Shown: positions 1 to 10,623, numbered from the stretch's first letter. The stretch: 64,000 nt of DNA from Roseateles sp. XES5 (GCF_020535545.1 NZ_CP084752.1:1099501-1163500), one strand, 5' to 3'. Program-made: numbers and translations. The notes: generated from the letters alone by a model not told the origin.

Positions 1-260
1 GCAGCCGTCTTGCCGAGGCGATTTCGGACGAGACGCCGCGCGGCGTGATCACCATGGAAGCCGACGGCGCGGGCGAACCCCGCCTCACCTTCACCTTTGC
101 CAGCCTTCAGGATGCCCGCCTTCTGGTGCTGCATATCGAGGGCCAGGGCAAGAAGGACGTGCTAGCCGCCGCGGAAGGCGACGGTCCGGAAACCGACATG
201 CCGATCCGCGCCATTCTGCGGCGCGCGGCAACGCCGGTCGATATCTACTGGGCGCCCTGA
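1..260 (+). CDS. pgl: 6-phosphogluconolactonase, C-terminal part (truncated by window edge)
   Basis: The open frame runs in from the left edge and stops with TGA at 258-260, so only about 85 C-terminal residues are present. Pgl hydrolyses 6-phosphogluconolactone to 6-phosphogluconate in the cytosol. The residues visible (a run ending PVDIYWAP, with a preceding PIRAIL segment) fit the C-terminus of the short bacterial Pgl/NagB-like family. The next gene in the same direction is edd, which uses the product; zwf-pgl-edd is the usual rhizobial order and zwf should lie just outside the window. The identification rests partly on this context because the N-terminal motifs are missing. Confidence 0.8.
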   Translation, partial: SRLAEAISDETPRGVITMEADGAGEPRLTFTFASLQDARLLVLHIEGQGKKDVLAAAEGDGPETDMPIRAILRRAATPVDIYWAP

Positions 261-382
261 AGCGCCCAGCCGGCTGAAGCCGAACATGCCCCGGCGCATG
301 GCGCCGTTTCCCCGCGGAGGGCGCAGCGTTCCCGCTCGCCTTGCCGTGCCAGACTGCAATCGAGAAAGTCAGGATAGCTCCC

Positions 383-2203
383 ATGTCCACCGACAAACGC
401 ATCGAAGCCATCACCGCCCGCATCGTCGAACGCTCCAAGCCGCACCGCCAGCCCTATCTGGAGCGTGTGCGCGCCGCCGCCTCCAAGGGCGTGCACCGCG
501 CCGTGCTGTCCTGCGGCAACCTCGCGCACGGCTTTGCCGTCTGTTCCCCCGCCGAGAAGGACGCGCTCGCCGGCGACCGCGTCCCGAACCTCGGCATCAT
601 CACCTCCTATAACGACATGCTCTCGGCCCACCAGCCCTACGAGGCCTACCCGGCCCAGATCCGCGCTGCCGCCCGGGCGCGTGGCGCCACCGTGCAGGTG
701 GCCGGCGGCGTGCCCGCCATGTGCGACGGCGTGACCCAGGGCCAGCCCGGCATGGAGCTGAGCCTGTTCTCGCGCGACAACATCGCGATGTCCACCGCGA
801 TAGCGCTGTCCCACGATGTGTTCGACGCCGCCCTGCTGCTGGGCATCTGCGACAAGATCGTGCCGGGCCTGCTGATCGGCGCGCTGCACTTCGGCCATCT
901 GCCCTGCGTCTTCGTGCCGGCCGGCCCCATGAGCTCGGGCCTGCCCAATAACGAGAAGGCCAAGGTGCGCGAGCAGTTCGCCGCCGGCAAGGTGGGGCGT
1001 GAAGCCCTGCTGGAAGCCGAGTCCGCTGCTTACCACGGTGCCGGCACCTGCACCTTCTACGGCACGGCCAACAGCAACCAGATGCTGCTGGAGGCCATGG
1101 GCCTGCACCTGCCGGGCGCCTCCTTCATCAATCCCGGCACGCCGCTGCGCGACGCGCTGACCAGGGAAGCCGCCAAGCGGGCGCTCGCCATCACCGCGCA
1201 GGGCAACGAGTTCACCCCGGCCGGCGAGATGATCGACGAGCGTTCCATCGTCAACGGCGTGGTGGGCCTGCATGCCACGGGCGGTTCGACCAACCATACA
1301 CTGCACCTTCTCGCCATGGCGCGCGCCGCCGGCATCGTGCTGACCTGGAAGGATATTTCCGAGCTCTCCGACGTCGTGCCGCTGCTTGCCCGCGTCTATC
1401 CGAACGGCCTTGCCGACGTGAACCATTTCCATGCCGCCGGCGGCATGGGCTTCCTCATCCAGGAATTGCTGAAGACCGGCATGCTGCATGACGACGTGCG
1501 CACCGTCTACGGCCAGGGCCTCCAGGCCTATACGATCGATCCGCAGCTCGGCGAGAACGGCACCGTCCACCGCGCGCCGGCACCGAAGGTCAGCCACGAC
1601 CCGAAGGTGCTCGCCAGTATCGAGACCCCCTTCCAGGCGACGGGCGGCCTCAAGCTGCTGGAAGGCAATCTGGGCCGCTCGGTGATCAAGGTCTCGGCCG
1701 TGCCCGAGGACCGCCATGTGATCGAGGCCCCGGCCCGCGTCTTCGACAGCCAGGAAGCCATGCAGGCCGCCTTCAAGGCCGGCGAGCTGGAGCGCGATGT
1801 GGTGGTGGTGGTGCGTTTCCAGGGCCCGCAGGCCAATGGCATGCCCGAGCTGCACAAGCTCACTCCGCCCCTGGCCGTGCTGCAGGGCAAGGGCTTCAAG
1901 GTGGCCTTGGTGACCGACGGCCGCATGAGTGGCGCCTCCGGCAAGGTGCCGGCTGCCATCCACGTCTCGCCCGAGGCGGTCGACAACGGTCCCATCGGCC
2001 GCATCCGCAACGGCGACATGATCCGGCTGGACGCCACGCATGGCACGATCGAGGTGCTGGTCGACGCCGCCGAATTTTCCGCCCGCCCGCAGGCGGCGGC
2101 CGATCTCTCCGGCAACGAATTCGGCATGGGCCGCGAACTCTTCGCCCCGTTCCGCGCCATTGCGGGGCCGGCCGACCATGGGGCGAGCGTGCTCTTCGCG
2201 TAA
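383..2203 (+). CDS. edd: Phosphogluconate dehydratase (Entner-Doudoroff)
   Basis: Predicted 606 residues, the normal Edd length. It dehydrates 6-phosphogluconate to 2-keto-3-deoxy-6-phosphogluconate in the cytosol and belongs to the IlvD/Edd [Fe-S] dehydratase family. Family segments seen: [15 protein letters not shown] near residue 75, a cysteine at 114 ([15 protein letters not shown]), Cys156 (GICDKIVPG) and Cys223 ([13 protein letters not shown]); three cysteines of this kind hold the cluster. A late [12 protein letters not shown] segment is also typical. The frame is open upstream to 341, but ATG 383 (MSTDKR) gives the family N-terminus. It follows pgl by about 120 bp and is probably co-transcribed with it. 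Confidence 0.95.
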   Translation: MSTDKRIEAITARIVERSKPHRQPYLERVRAAASKGVHRAVLSCGNLAHGFAVCSPAEKDALAGDRVPNLGIITSYNDMLSAHQPYEAYPAQIRAAARARGATVQVAGGVPAMCDGVTQGQPGMELSLFSRDNIAMSTAIALSHDVFDAALLLGICDKIVPGLLIGALHFGHLPCVFVPAGPMSSGLPNNEKAKVREQFAAGKVGREALLEAESAAYHGAGTCTFYGTANSNQMLLEAMGLHLPGASFINPGTPLRDALTREAAKRALAITAQGNEFTPAGEMIDERSIVNGVVGLHATGGSTNHTLHLLAMARAAGIVLTWKDISELSDVVPLLARVYPNGLADVNHFHAAGGMGFLIQELLKTGMLHDDVRTVYGQGLQAYTIDPQLGENGTVHRAPAPKVSHDPKVLASIETPFQATGGLKLLEGNLGRSVIKVSAVPEDRHVIEAPARVFDSQEAMQAAFKAGELERDVVVVVRFQGPQANGMPELHKLTPPLAVLQGKGFKVALVTDGRMSGASGKVPAAIHVSPEAVDNGPIGRIRNGDMIRLDATHGTIEVLVDAAEFSARPQAAADLSGNEFGMGRELFAPFRAIAGPADHGASVLFA

Positions 2204-2302
2204 GACGGACGGCCGTTCAGGCGGCCATTTTCACGCGCGCCGGCGCATGCTCGGGCAAGGCCCGGGCATGATGGCAAAGAAGCCGGCGATCGATTGCGGA
2301 CG

Positions 2303-2325
2303 GAGGGGCATGCGCCCCTCTTTTC
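2303..2325 (+). terminator. Rho-independent terminator after edd
   Basis: A perfect 7-bp stem (GAGGGGC at 2303-2309, GCCCCTC at 2314-2320) with an ATGC loop is followed at once by TTTT. It lies 100 bp after the edd stop and just before the end of the convergent PilZ-like gene. A weaker GGCCG/CGGCC hairpin sits at 2211-2226. Confidence 0.75.
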
Positions 2326-2328
2326 GTC

Positions 2329-2742
2329 TCAGCTATAGATGTCCAGCGTCCGGCCCTGGTGATTGCGATGGGTCGAGTAGACGAAGATGCGCTGCAGGTC
2401 CTTGTCGGAGAGCATGCGCAGGAAGCGGGCTTCGACCACGTCGTTGGGATAGACGCGCTGCGTCAGGCAGCCGATCATCGGCAGGCGGGCGCTGACGATG
2501 TCGAGATAGAAGTTGCGCGGAAGCTGGAACTTCGTCGTCATGGTGATGACGGCGCCGCTGCGCGACAGCTTGACGATCACGCCACGGCGCGAGACGAGAT
2601 TGACGAGGCCGCCGCTCTCGGTGAACTCGATGCGCGCCTCGTTGCAGGTGTCCTCCATCGGGAAACTCTTTTCCCGGTCATACATGAAGGACTCTTCCTT
2701 GTTCAGGTAGCTGCCTCGCGGCCCTTGGTCCTGAAAACGCAT
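2329..2742 (-). CDS. PilZ-like domain protein
   Basis: Predicted 137 residues from ATG 2742 (MRFQDQ), preceded by a G-rich stretch; a GTG at 2760 would add six residues. No signal peptide or membrane segment is seen. The centre (SRRGVIVKLSRSGAVI) recalls the arginine and D/N-x-S-x-x-G part of PilZ folds, and a beta-rich stretch follows. The canonical RxxxR c-di-GMP motif is not clearly present, so ligand binding is uncertain. It stands alone between convergent edd and the end of the agl operon. PilZ proteins usually link c-di-GMP to motility or surface polysaccharide; here that is inference only. Confidence 0.5.
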   Translation of the reverse strand: MRFQDQGPRGSYLNKEESFMYDREKSFPMEDTCNEARIEFTESGGLVNLVSRRGVIVKLSRSGAVITMTTKFQLPRNFYLDIVSARLPMIGCLTQRVYPNDVVEARFLRMLSDKDLQRIFVYSTHRNHQGRTLDIYS

Positions 2743-2844
2743 CTGCTTGCCCCCCGGCACTTTAAATTTCCGCAGAAAGCCTAGGGACCAGTGTTTAACA
2801 TCGGGTTGAGCGGCGGGGCGAAATCCTGCCGCCGCCCCCCGAAA

Positions 2845-3936
<1,092 letters not shown>

Positions 3937-3957
3937 GTCTCTCTCCCCTGTAACGTG

Positions 3958-5610
3958 TTAGGCAAAGCGGGCGAAGAACCCGCTCCAGGCCGGAAGTTCG
4001 ATATTTTCCTCATGCATCACGCTGCCGAAGCCATGGCCTTCCAGCGCCTCCAGCGTGCCGGGCGGCAGGTCGGCGAGGCGCGCGATCGGGCTCATGTTGA
4101 AAGCGCAGAAGACCTTCTCGTTGCCGTGCGTGCGCACGAAGGAGAGGATCGCGCCCTCGGCGGCATGGAATTCGATCTCGCCCTTGACCAGCGCCGCATG
4201 CTCCTTGCGGAAGGCGAGGAAGCGGCGGTAATGCGCCAGCACCGAGGCCTCGTCGCCCTCCTGTACGCTCACCGCGCGCTCGAGATGGACATCCGGCACC
4301 GGCAGCCAGGGCTTGCCGAGGCTGAAGCCGCCGGCTTGCTGGCGGCTGTCCCAGACCATCGGCGTCCGGCAACCGTCACGGCCCTTGAAGTCCGGCCAGA
4401 ACTGGATGCCATAGGGATCCTGCAGATCCTCATAGGCAAGCTCGGCCTCCGGCAGGGCCAGTTCCTCGCCCTGATAGATGCAGACCGAGCCGCGCAACGA
4501 CATGAGAAGGCTGGCGAGCAGCTTGGCATGGGCGTCGTGGTCGGTGACGGCATTGCCCCAGCGGCTGACATGGCGCATCACGTCATGGTTCGAGAAGGCC
4601 CAGCAGACCCAGCCCTCGGGCGCGGCCTTTTCCAGCGCGCGCTGCGTCTCGGCCACGAAGGCCGGCGTCAGCGGATCGGGAGCCAGGAACTCGAAGGCGT
4701 AGCACATGTGCATCTTGTCGCCGCCGGAGGTGTATTCCCCGGCGATCTCCAGGCCCCGCTGGCTGTCGCCCACCTCGCCGACGGCCGCGATGGCCGGAAA
4801 CTCTTCCATCACCGCGCGGAAGCGCTTGAGGAAGTCGAGGTTCTCGGGCTGGTTCTTGTCGTAGAGATGTTCCTGATAGTTGTAGGGGTTTACGGCGGGC
4901 GCCGTCTGCGCGTTGCGGCGCTCGGGGGCGAGCGACGGGTTGTCGCGCAGGTCCTTGTCGTGGAAGTAGAAGTTGATCGTGTCGAGGCGGAAACCGTCGA
5001 CGCCGCGCTCCAGCCAGAAGCGGGCGACCGAGAGCAGCGCGTCCTGAACCTCGGGATTGTGCAGGTTGAGGTCCGGCTGCGAGGTCAGGAAGTTGTGCAT
5101 GTAATATTGCAGGCGCGTCGGATCCCACTGCCAGGCCGAGCCGCCGAAGATCGACAGCCAGTTGTTCGGCGGCGTTCCGTCCGGCTTGGAATCGGCCCAG
5201 ACATACCAGTCCGCCTTGGGGTTCGTGCGGCGCGAGCGGCTTTCGACGAACCAGGGGTGCTTGTCGGAGGTGTGCGACAGAACGAGGTCGATCATGACGC
5301 GAATGTTGAGGCGATGCGCCTCGGCGATCAGCGCATCGAAATCGGCCAGCACCCCGAAGATCGGATCGACGTCCTGGTAATCCGAAACGTCGTAGCCGAA
5401 ATCCTTCATCGGCGAGGTGAAGAAGGGCGAAATCCAGATCGCGTCCACACCGAGCGAGGCGACATGGGCGAGCCGCTCGGTGATGCCCCTGAGGTCGCCG
5501 ATCCCGTCGCCATTGGTGTCCTGGAAGGAGCGCGGATAGATCTGGTAGATCACCGCGCCGCGCCACCAGTCCTTGTCCGGCGTGAGAAGAGTGGAATCCA
5601 ACGTCGTCAT
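3958..5610 (-). CDS. aglA: Alpha-glucosidase, GH13
   Basis: 550 residues, cytoplasmic (no signal peptide). It hydrolyses alpha-glucosides such as sucrose, maltose or trehalose once imported. GH13 hallmarks: VIYQIYPRSFQDTNGDGIGD near the N-terminus, the VMIDLVLSHTSD region, the nucleophile Asp210 in DGFRLDT, an acid Glu in AAVGEVGD, and FSNHDVMRH with the transition-state Asp. The length and order fit the oligo-1,6-glucosidase/alpha-glucosidase subfamily. It sits between the permease gene aglG and the ATPase gene aglK, as in other rhizobia. Exact substrate cannot be read from the sequence. Confidence 0.92.
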   Translation of the reverse strand: MTTLDSTLLTPDKDWWRGAVIYQIYPRSFQDTNGDGIGDLRGITERLAHVASLGVDAIWISPFFTSPMKDFGYDVSDYQDVDPIFGVLADFDALIAEAHRLNIRVMIDLVLSHTSDKHPWFVESRSRRTNPKADWYVWADSKPDGTPPNNWLSIFGGSAWQWDPTRLQYYMHNFLTSQPDLNLHNPEVQDALLSVARFWLERGVDGFRLDTINFYFHDKDLRDNPSLAPERRNAQTAPAVNPYNYQEHLYDKNQPENLDFLKRFRAVMEEFPAIAAVGEVGDSQRGLEIAGEYTSGGDKMHMCYAFEFLAPDPLTPAFVAETQRALEKAAPEGWVCWAFSNHDVMRHVSRWGNAVTDHDAHAKLLASLLMSLRGSVCIYQGEELALPEAELAYEDLQDPYGIQFWPDFKGRDGCRTPMVWDSRQQAGGFSLGKPWLPVPDVHLERAVSVQEGDEASVLAHYRRFLAFRKEHAALVKGEIEFHAAEGAILSFVRTHGNEKVFCAFNMSPIARLADLPPGTLEALEGHGFGSVMHEENIELPAWSGFFARFA

Positions 5611-5635
5611 TCCTGTTTCCTGTATCGAAGTTGTC

Positions 5636-6781
5636 TCAGCCGCCCTTGACCGACCCCGCCAGCAGGCCGCGCACCAGGTAGCGCTGCAGGCTGAAGAAGA
5701 CGATGAGGGGGACCACGATGGTGATGAAGGCGGAGGCCGTGAGGATTTCCCAGTTGCCGCCGCGCGAGCCGAGCAGGTTCACGAGACGCCCGGTCAGGAC
5801 CAGCTCGTCATTGCCCGTACCGAGGAAGACGATGGCGACGAGCAGGTCGTTCCAGGTCCACAGGAACTGGAAGATGGCGAAGGAGGCGAGCGCCGGGAAG
5901 GACAGCGGCAGGATGATCTTCACGAAGATATCGAAATCGGATGCGCCGTCGACGCGGGCCGATTCCATGATCTCGCGCGGCAGCCCGGCCATGTAGTTGC
6001 GCAGCAGGTAGACCGCAAGCGGCAGGCCGAAGCCCATATGGGCGAGCCAGATGCCGGCATAGGTCTTGGCCGAAACGCCCAAGAAGGCGCCGACGCCGTT
6101 ATAGAGCCGGAGCAGCGGGATCAGCGACATCTGCAACGGCACGACGAGCAGGCCGACGATGACCGCGATCAGGATCGCCCGGCCGGGGAACGGCATCCAG
6201 GCGAGCGCATAGGCGCAAAAGGCGGCGACGAGGATCGGGATGATCGTCGAGGGGATCGCCACCGTCAGCGAGTTGAGGAAGGAGGAGCCGATGCCGGCGG
6301 CGCTGAGGACTTCACGATAATTGTCGAGCGTGAAGCGCGGCGGCACGGAGGCAGTGTAGAAGATGCGCTGGCCGCGCGTGCCCTCCATCTTCGTCGGCGA
6401 GACGATCTCGTAGCTGCCGTCCTCGTTGACGGTCAGCGTCTGGCCGTCGCCGATATCGGCCGCCTTGCCGGCCTCGAAGGCGGCGGGCTGCAGGGGACGG
6501 AAGCCGAAGGCGGAGACCTTGGCGTCGCCCCCTTCCAGCAGATCCCCCGTAATGACGAACTTGCCGTCCTTCTCGACCTGCGCCTCGGGCGACGCCGCGC
6601 GTCCGGTGAGGTTCTGCGAGGAGGTGGAAAGGGCGGTCCACCAGCCAGAAACGGCGAGTTGGTCCTTGTCACGCAGCGAGGAGATGAGGAGGCCCGCAGT
6701 CGGCAGGGTCCAGAGCGCGACGAGCAGCAGGACCGAGAGATGGACGACGATGGTGAGCGGCGAACGGGACGAGGCGATCAT
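5636..6781 (-). CDS. aglG: Alpha-glucoside ABC transporter permease
   Basis: 381 residues, MalG-type inner-membrane permease. The first membrane helix is at about 10-33 (IVVHLSVLLLVALWTL); five further helices lie after residue 150. The EAA loop that contacts the ATPase is in EIMESARVDGASDFDI. About 110 residues of hydrophilic, probably periplasmic sequence sit between helix 1 and the rest (residues about 45-150), longer than in MalG of enteric bacteria. The start is one or two bases from the aglF stop, so the two permeases are translated together and form a heterodimer. Confidence 0.9.
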   Translation of the reverse strand: MIASSRSPLTIVVHLSVLLLVALWTLPTAGLLISSLRDKDQLAVSGWWTALSTSSQNLTGRAASPEAQVEKDGKFVITGDLLEGGDAKVSAFGFRPLQPAAFEAGKAADIGDGQTLTVNEDGSYEIVSPTKMEGTRGQRIFYTASVPPRFTLDNYREVLSAAGIGSSFLNSLTVAIPSTIIPILVAAFCAYALAWMPFPGRAILIAVIVGLLVVPLQMSLIPLLRLYNGVGAFLGVSAKTYAGIWLAHMGFGLPLAVYLLRNYMAGLPREIMESARVDGASDFDIFVKIILPLSFPALASFAIFQFLWTWNDLLVAIVFLGTGNDELVLTGRLVNLLGSRGGNWEILTASAFITIVVPLIVFFSLQRYLVRGLLAGSVKGG

Positions 6782-6782
6782 C

Positions 6783-7793
6783 TCAGTGGCCTTCCATTTC
6801 CTTGGTGGCGTTGCGGATGTTCCAGATCATGATCGGGATGACGAGGATCATGATGACGACGGCAATCGCCGCGCCACGCCCGAAATCGCCGCCGCCGCGG
6901 AACATCCAGTCGAACATCAGGTTCGCCAGAACCTGGGTCTGCCACTGGCCGTTGGTCATCGCGAGCACGATGTCGAAGACCTTGAGGACGAGGATGGTGA
7001 TCGTCGTCCAGACGACGGCGATCGTGCCCCAAATCTGCGGCACCATGATCTTGAAGAAGATCTGGAAACCGTTCGCCCCGTCGATGACGGCCGCTTCGAT
7101 GGTCTCCTCCGGGATGCCGCGCAGGGCCGCGGAAAGGATGACCATGGCAAAGCCGGTCTGGATCCAGATCAGGATGACCATCAGGAAGAAGTTGTTCCAG
7201 AAGGGAATGGTCATCCACGCCTCGGGCGTGCCGCCGAAGGCGACGACGATGGCATTGAGGATGCCGATCTGCTCGGAACCTTCCGAACGGAAGTCGTAGA
7301 CGAATTTCCAGATGACGGCGGCGCCGACGAAGGAGATCGCCATCGGCATGAAGATCAGGGTTTTCGCGATATTGCCCCACCAGATGCGGTCGGTCAGCGC
7401 GGCGATCACGAGGCCGAAGAAGGTGGCGAGCGCCGGCACCACGAGGAGCCAGAGGAAATTGTTGAAGATCGACTGGCGGAATTCGCCATCGCCCAGCATC
7501 CAGACATAGTTGCTGAAACCGACGAACTGCTGGCCGGAGCGATCGAGGAAGGAGAGCCGCACGGACTCGAAAACCGGATAGACGAGGTAGATGGCGAGCG
7601 CGAAGAGCGCCGGCGCCATGAACAGCCAGGGGCGGATGGCATTGGTAAGCCGAAGGTTACGGGATGCTTGCGCACCCACCAGCCCCTTGGAGGGGAATAT
7701 CCTGTCGAGCAGCCAGTTCGTTCCGAAGAAATAAACGACACAGGCGAGAACGCCTCCCACCATCGTGGAAACGGCGAATAACAATTGCGGCAT
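6783..7793 (-). CDS. aglF: Alpha-glucoside ABC transporter permease
   Basis: 336 residues, MalF-type permease with several hydrophobic helices. The EAA loop is in EETIEAAVIDGANGFQIF. ATG 7793 (MPQLLFAV) was chosen because GGGGAGGG stands 6-10 bases upstream; the open frame continues further but the added residues are not family-like. It pairs with AglG, receives substrate from AglE and is powered by AglK. It lies 135 bp downstream of aglE, the usual gap after a periplasmic-protein gene. Confidence 0.9.
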   Translation of the reverse strand: MPQLLFAVSTMVGGVLACVVYFFGTNWLLDRIFPSKGLVGAQASRNLRLTNAIRPWLFMAPALFALAIYLVYPVFESVRLSFLDRSGQQFVGFSNYVWMLGDGEFRQSIFNNFLWLLVVPALATFFGLVIAALTDRIWWGNIAKTLIFMPMAISFVGAAVIWKFVYDFRSEGSEQIGILNAIVVAFGGTPEAWMTIPFWNNFFLMVILIWIQTGFAMVILSAALRGIPEETIEAAVIDGANGFQIFFKIMVPQIWGTIAVVWTTITILVLKVFDIVLAMTNGQWQTQVLANLMFDWMFRGGGDFGRGAAIAVVIMILVIPIMIWNIRNATKEMEGH

Positions 7794-7928
7794 GGCGGTC
7801 CCTCCCCAGGAATGCACCCCACCCTCTCGGGTGCATCGATCGTTCACGCGGCTCTCACCGCATGGTCCGGCTGCACTTTCGCATGCTCGTGAAAACCGGC
7901 CGGCGCGTGCCGGCCGGTTCAGTGGAGA

Positions 7929-9287
7929 TTACTTGATGGCGTCCCAGGCCTTCTGGACACCGTCGGCCACGTCGGCCGCCGACTTGCCGCCGACGAAGTC
8001 GACCATGCCCGTCCAGAACGCGCCCGCGCCGATCTTGCCCGGCATCAGGTCCGAACCGTCGAAGCGGAAGGTCGTGGAGTTCAGCAGGATCTCGCCCTGC
8101 TTCTTCATCGGCGCATTGGCATAGGCATCCTTGTTGGCGCTCTTGTAGGGCGTCAGGAAGCTCGTCTGCGCCATCCAGACCTCATGGGCGATCGGCGTCT
8201 TGAGGAACTCGATGAAGGCGCGCGCGGCCGGCGTGTCCTTGGTGATCATGGCGAGCGTGCCGGCGCCGAGCACGGGATTGCCGAGTTCCGGCTTGCTGGC
8301 ATAGGGCGGCATGTAGAAGAAGTCCGCATCCTCGCCGACGACCGTGCCTTCCGGGAAGAAGGACGGGATGAACGAGGCCTGGTGGTGCAGGTAGCACTTC
8401 GGCGGCGAGGCGAAGAGGCCCTTCGGGCTGTCGCGGAAGTCGGTGGAGGCGACGGCCGCCGCGCCGCCATCGACGAACGTGTCGTTCTTGGCGAACCAGC
8501 CGAACTCGTCCAGCGCGCCGACCACGGCCGGGTCGGTGAAGGGGATCTCGTTCTTCACCCACTTGTCATAGGTTTCCGGCGACGCGGTGCGCAGCATCAG
8601 GTCCTCGACCCAGTCGGTCGCCGGCCAGCCGGTGGCGCCGCCCGAACCGAGACCGATGCACCAGGGCGTGCCGCCGTCGGCGACGATCCTTTCCGTCAGC
8701 GCCTTCAGGTCTTCCATGGTCTTCGGCACTTCGTAACCTGCGTCCTCGAAGTTTTCGGGCACGTACCAGACGAGCGACTTCACGTCGATCTTGTAGGGGA
8801 AAGCATAGAGCGCGGCATTGCCGTCCTTGCCCTTGTAGGTCGAAAGATCGACCCAGGACTGGCCGGCGGCATAGTTGTCGAGCAACCACCGCCTGGTCTC
8901 GTCGCCGAGCGGCGTGAGGTACCCCTTGGAGGCAAGGTCGGCGATCAGGCCCGGCTGCGGCAGGATGGCGACGTCAGGCGGACTACCGGCCTGCGTGTCG
9001 ATGACGATCTGCTGCTCGTAGTTTTCAGAGGAGGAATACTTGATCTCGACGCCCGTCGCCTCGCTGAAATAGGCATAGACGACCTTGAAAAGCGCCTCGT
9101 CCTCGCCGCGCCAGGGGCCGAAAATGGTCAGCGTCTGACCCTTGAGGTCATGACCCTTCTTGAAATCCTCGAAGCTCTGCCAGTTGAACTTGGAATCCTC
9201 ACCGGGCTTGAACTTCAAATCGGCAGCAGCAGCGCCACCCGCCATGAAAAGAGCGAGCGCGGCCGTCATCAGCAATGTCTTTTTCAC
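7929..9287 (-). CDS. aglE: Alpha-glucoside ABC transporter substrate-binding protein
   Basis: 452 residues, periplasmic solute-binding protein of the MalE-like family. A signal peptide (KKTLLMTAALALF, hydrophobic core, then GGAAAAD) ends near residue 21. The chosen start is a GTG at 9287, eight bases after a strong GGAGG; no ATG in frame lies nearby. Typical features: TLTIFGPWRGEDE at the mature N-terminus and aromatic sugar-contact positions such as WPATDW. First gene of the agl operon, divergent from aglR, with operator sites in between. Confidence 0.92.
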   Translation of the reverse strand: MKKTLLMTAALALFMAGGAAAADLKFKPGEDSKFNWQSFEDFKKGHDLKGQTLTIFGPWRGEDEALFKVVYAYFSEATGVEIKYSSSENYEQQIVIDTQAGSPPDVAILPQPGLIADLASKGYLTPLGDETRRWLLDNYAAGQSWVDLSTYKGKDGNAALYAFPYKIDVKSLVWYVPENFEDAGYEVPKTMEDLKALTERIVADGGTPWCIGLGSGGATGWPATDWVEDLMLRTASPETYDKWVKNEIPFTDPAVVGALDEFGWFAKNDTFVDGGAAAVASTDFRDSPKGLFASPPKCYLHHQASFIPSFFPEGTVVGEDADFFYMPPYASKPELGNPVLGAGTLAMITKDTPAARAFIEFLKTPIAHEVWMAQTSFLTPYKSANKDAYANAPMKKQGEILLNSTTFRFDGSDLMPGKIGAGAFWTGMVDFVGGKSAADVADGVQKAWDAIK

Positions 9288-9354
9288 GTGATTTGCCTCC
9301 CGTAGCAGACCCGCCCTCTCCCGGAGCAGGCAGTCTCTAAAATAGCCCAAAATT

Positions 9355-9366
9355 CAAAGCGCTTTG
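9355..9366. promoter_or_regulatory. LacI-family operator 1 (near aglE)
   Basis: CAAAGCGCTTTG is a perfect 12-bp palindrome with the central CG typical of LacI/GalR-family operators. It lies 68 bp upstream of the aglE GTG and is the probable AglR site controlling the agl operon. Confidence 0.7.
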
Positions 9367-9518
9367 GATTTCCTTTCATCCCATTTCCCCCGCGCCTTCG
9401 TCAAGACCCTCCAAATCATTTGCGCGCAAAACGCCCTTTCTGACGCAGTGCAGCGTAGTTTTGCGGCGCAAAATGACCAAATCCTGCTTTTCCTCCATGA
9501 TTTGCTGATGTTAGATGC

Positions 9519-9530
9519 CAAAACGCTTTG
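9519..9530. promoter_or_regulatory. LacI-family operator 2
   Basis: CAAAACGCTTTG differs from operator 1 by one base and keeps the central ACGCTTTG half. It lies 68 bp upstream of the aglR GTG. Confidence 0.6.
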
Positions 9531-9562
9531 GGAGGAAAATCAGGGAACAAGGACCAATCATC

Positions 9563-9574
9563 CAAAGCGCTTTT
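9563..9574. promoter_or_regulatory. LacI-family operator 3 (near aglR start)
   Basis: CAAAGCGCTTTT matches operator 1 at 11 of 12 bases. It lies 24 bp before the aglR GTG, a place that fits autorepression. Spacing to operator 2 is 44 bp, about four helical turns. Confidence 0.6.
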
Positions 9575-9597
9575 AGAAATTCAAGAAAGCTAAGCAT

Positions 9598-10623
9598 GTG
9601 AATCTCAAGCAGTTATCGCAATTGCTGGGCCTCTCGCAGACAACCGTCAGCAGGGCGCTGAACGGCTATCCGGAGGTCAATGCCGAGACACGCCAGCGCG
9701 TGCTCGATGCCGTGCGGGAAACGGGCTACCGTCCCAACCGCGCCGCCCAGCGCCTTGCCACCGGCAGGGCGGGCTCCATCGGTCTCGTCATGCCGACCGC
9801 CGACGGCATCGACTCCGACGTGCATTTCGGCGAGTTCCTGGCGGGCCTTGGCGACGAGGCCGTCAAACACGACTTCCATTTCGTCATCAATCCGAGCCAC
9901 CCGGAAGACGAGGCGGCGACCTGCCGCCGGCTGGTGGCGAGCGGCAATGTGGATGCGCTGTTCCTGGCCTATATGCGCGAGAAGGATCCGCGCATCGCCA
10001 TGATGAAATCGCTGAAGATGCCCTTCGTCGTGCATGGCCGCTCGATCGGCGTGCCGACGGATTATCCCTTCGTGGATATCGACAATACCGGCGCCTTCTA
10101 CGATGCCGCGCGCCTGCTGGCGCAGCTCGGCCACCGGCAATTCGCCCTCCTCAACGGCCCGGAAAACCTTGCCTTCGCGATCCGCCGAAAGAAGGGCACC
10201 GTACGCGCGCTTGCCGAACACGGGCTCGAACTGCGCGAGGAATGCGTGCAGCATTCGCAGATGACGGACGAGCACGGGTTCCGCGCCATGCAGCGCTTCC
10301 TCCAGCTCGAAACGCCGCCGACGGCGGTGCTGTGTTCGAGCACCGTGCTGGCGCTCGGCGCGGTGCGGGCGATCAGCCAGGCGGGATTGAAACTCGGCGC
10401 GGATATTTCGCTCATCGCCCATGACGACGTGCTGCCGATGCTGAAGCCGGAGAATTTCATGGTGCCGCTGACGACGACCCGTTCGTCGCTGCGCGCCGCA
10501 GGCCAGCGCATCGCACGCCGGCTCATCGCGGGCATCCTCGAGCTGGAAACCCTGCCGCAGCAGGAGCTCTGGAAGACCGATCTCATCGTGCGCGCGTCGA
10601 CGGGACCTGCACCGGGAAAATGA
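9598..10623 (+). CDS. aglR: LacI-family regulator of the agl operon
   Basis: 341 residues. The N-terminal helix-turn-helix is LKQLSQLLGLSQTTVSRALN (residues 3-22), followed by the hinge segment YRPNRAAQRLATG. From about residue 60 a periplasmic-binding-protein-like effector domain begins (SIGLVMPTADG). The start is GTG 9598; no ATG gives the standard HTH start. Divergent from aglE, it most likely represses the operon until an alpha-glucoside binds. The operator copies in the intergenic region support DNA binding there. Confidence 0.9.
   Translation: MNLKQLSQLLGLSQTTVSRALNGYPEVNAETRQRVLDAVRETGYRPNRAAQRLATGRAGSIGLVMPTADGIDSDVHFGEFLAGLGDEAVKHDFHFVINPSHPEDEAATCRRLVASGNVDALFLAYMREKDPRIAMMKSLKMPFVVHGRSIGVPTDYPFVDIDNTGAFYDAARLLAQLGHRQFALLNGPENLAFAIRRKKGTVRALAEHGLELREECVQHSQMTDEHGFRAMQRFLQLETPPTAVLCSSTVLALGAVRAISQAGLKLGADISLIAHDDVLPMLKPENFMVPLTTTRSSLRAAGQRIARRLIAGILELETLPQQELWKTDLIVRASTGPAPGK

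Larger units (their letters stand above)
9288..9597. promoter_or_regulatory. Divergent aglE/aglR regulatory region
   Basis: This 310-bp gap holds the start signals of both aglE (minus) and aglR (plus). It is A+T-richer than its surroundings and holds three copies of one LacI-type palindrome (listed separately). Two of them flank the aglR side and one the aglE side. No open frame in it looks like a gene. Confidence 0.75.

Noticed and set aside
245..2179. 644-codon minus-strand frame opposite edd
   Set aside because: Antisense shadow of edd; high-GC third positions remove stops. No motif or ribosome site.
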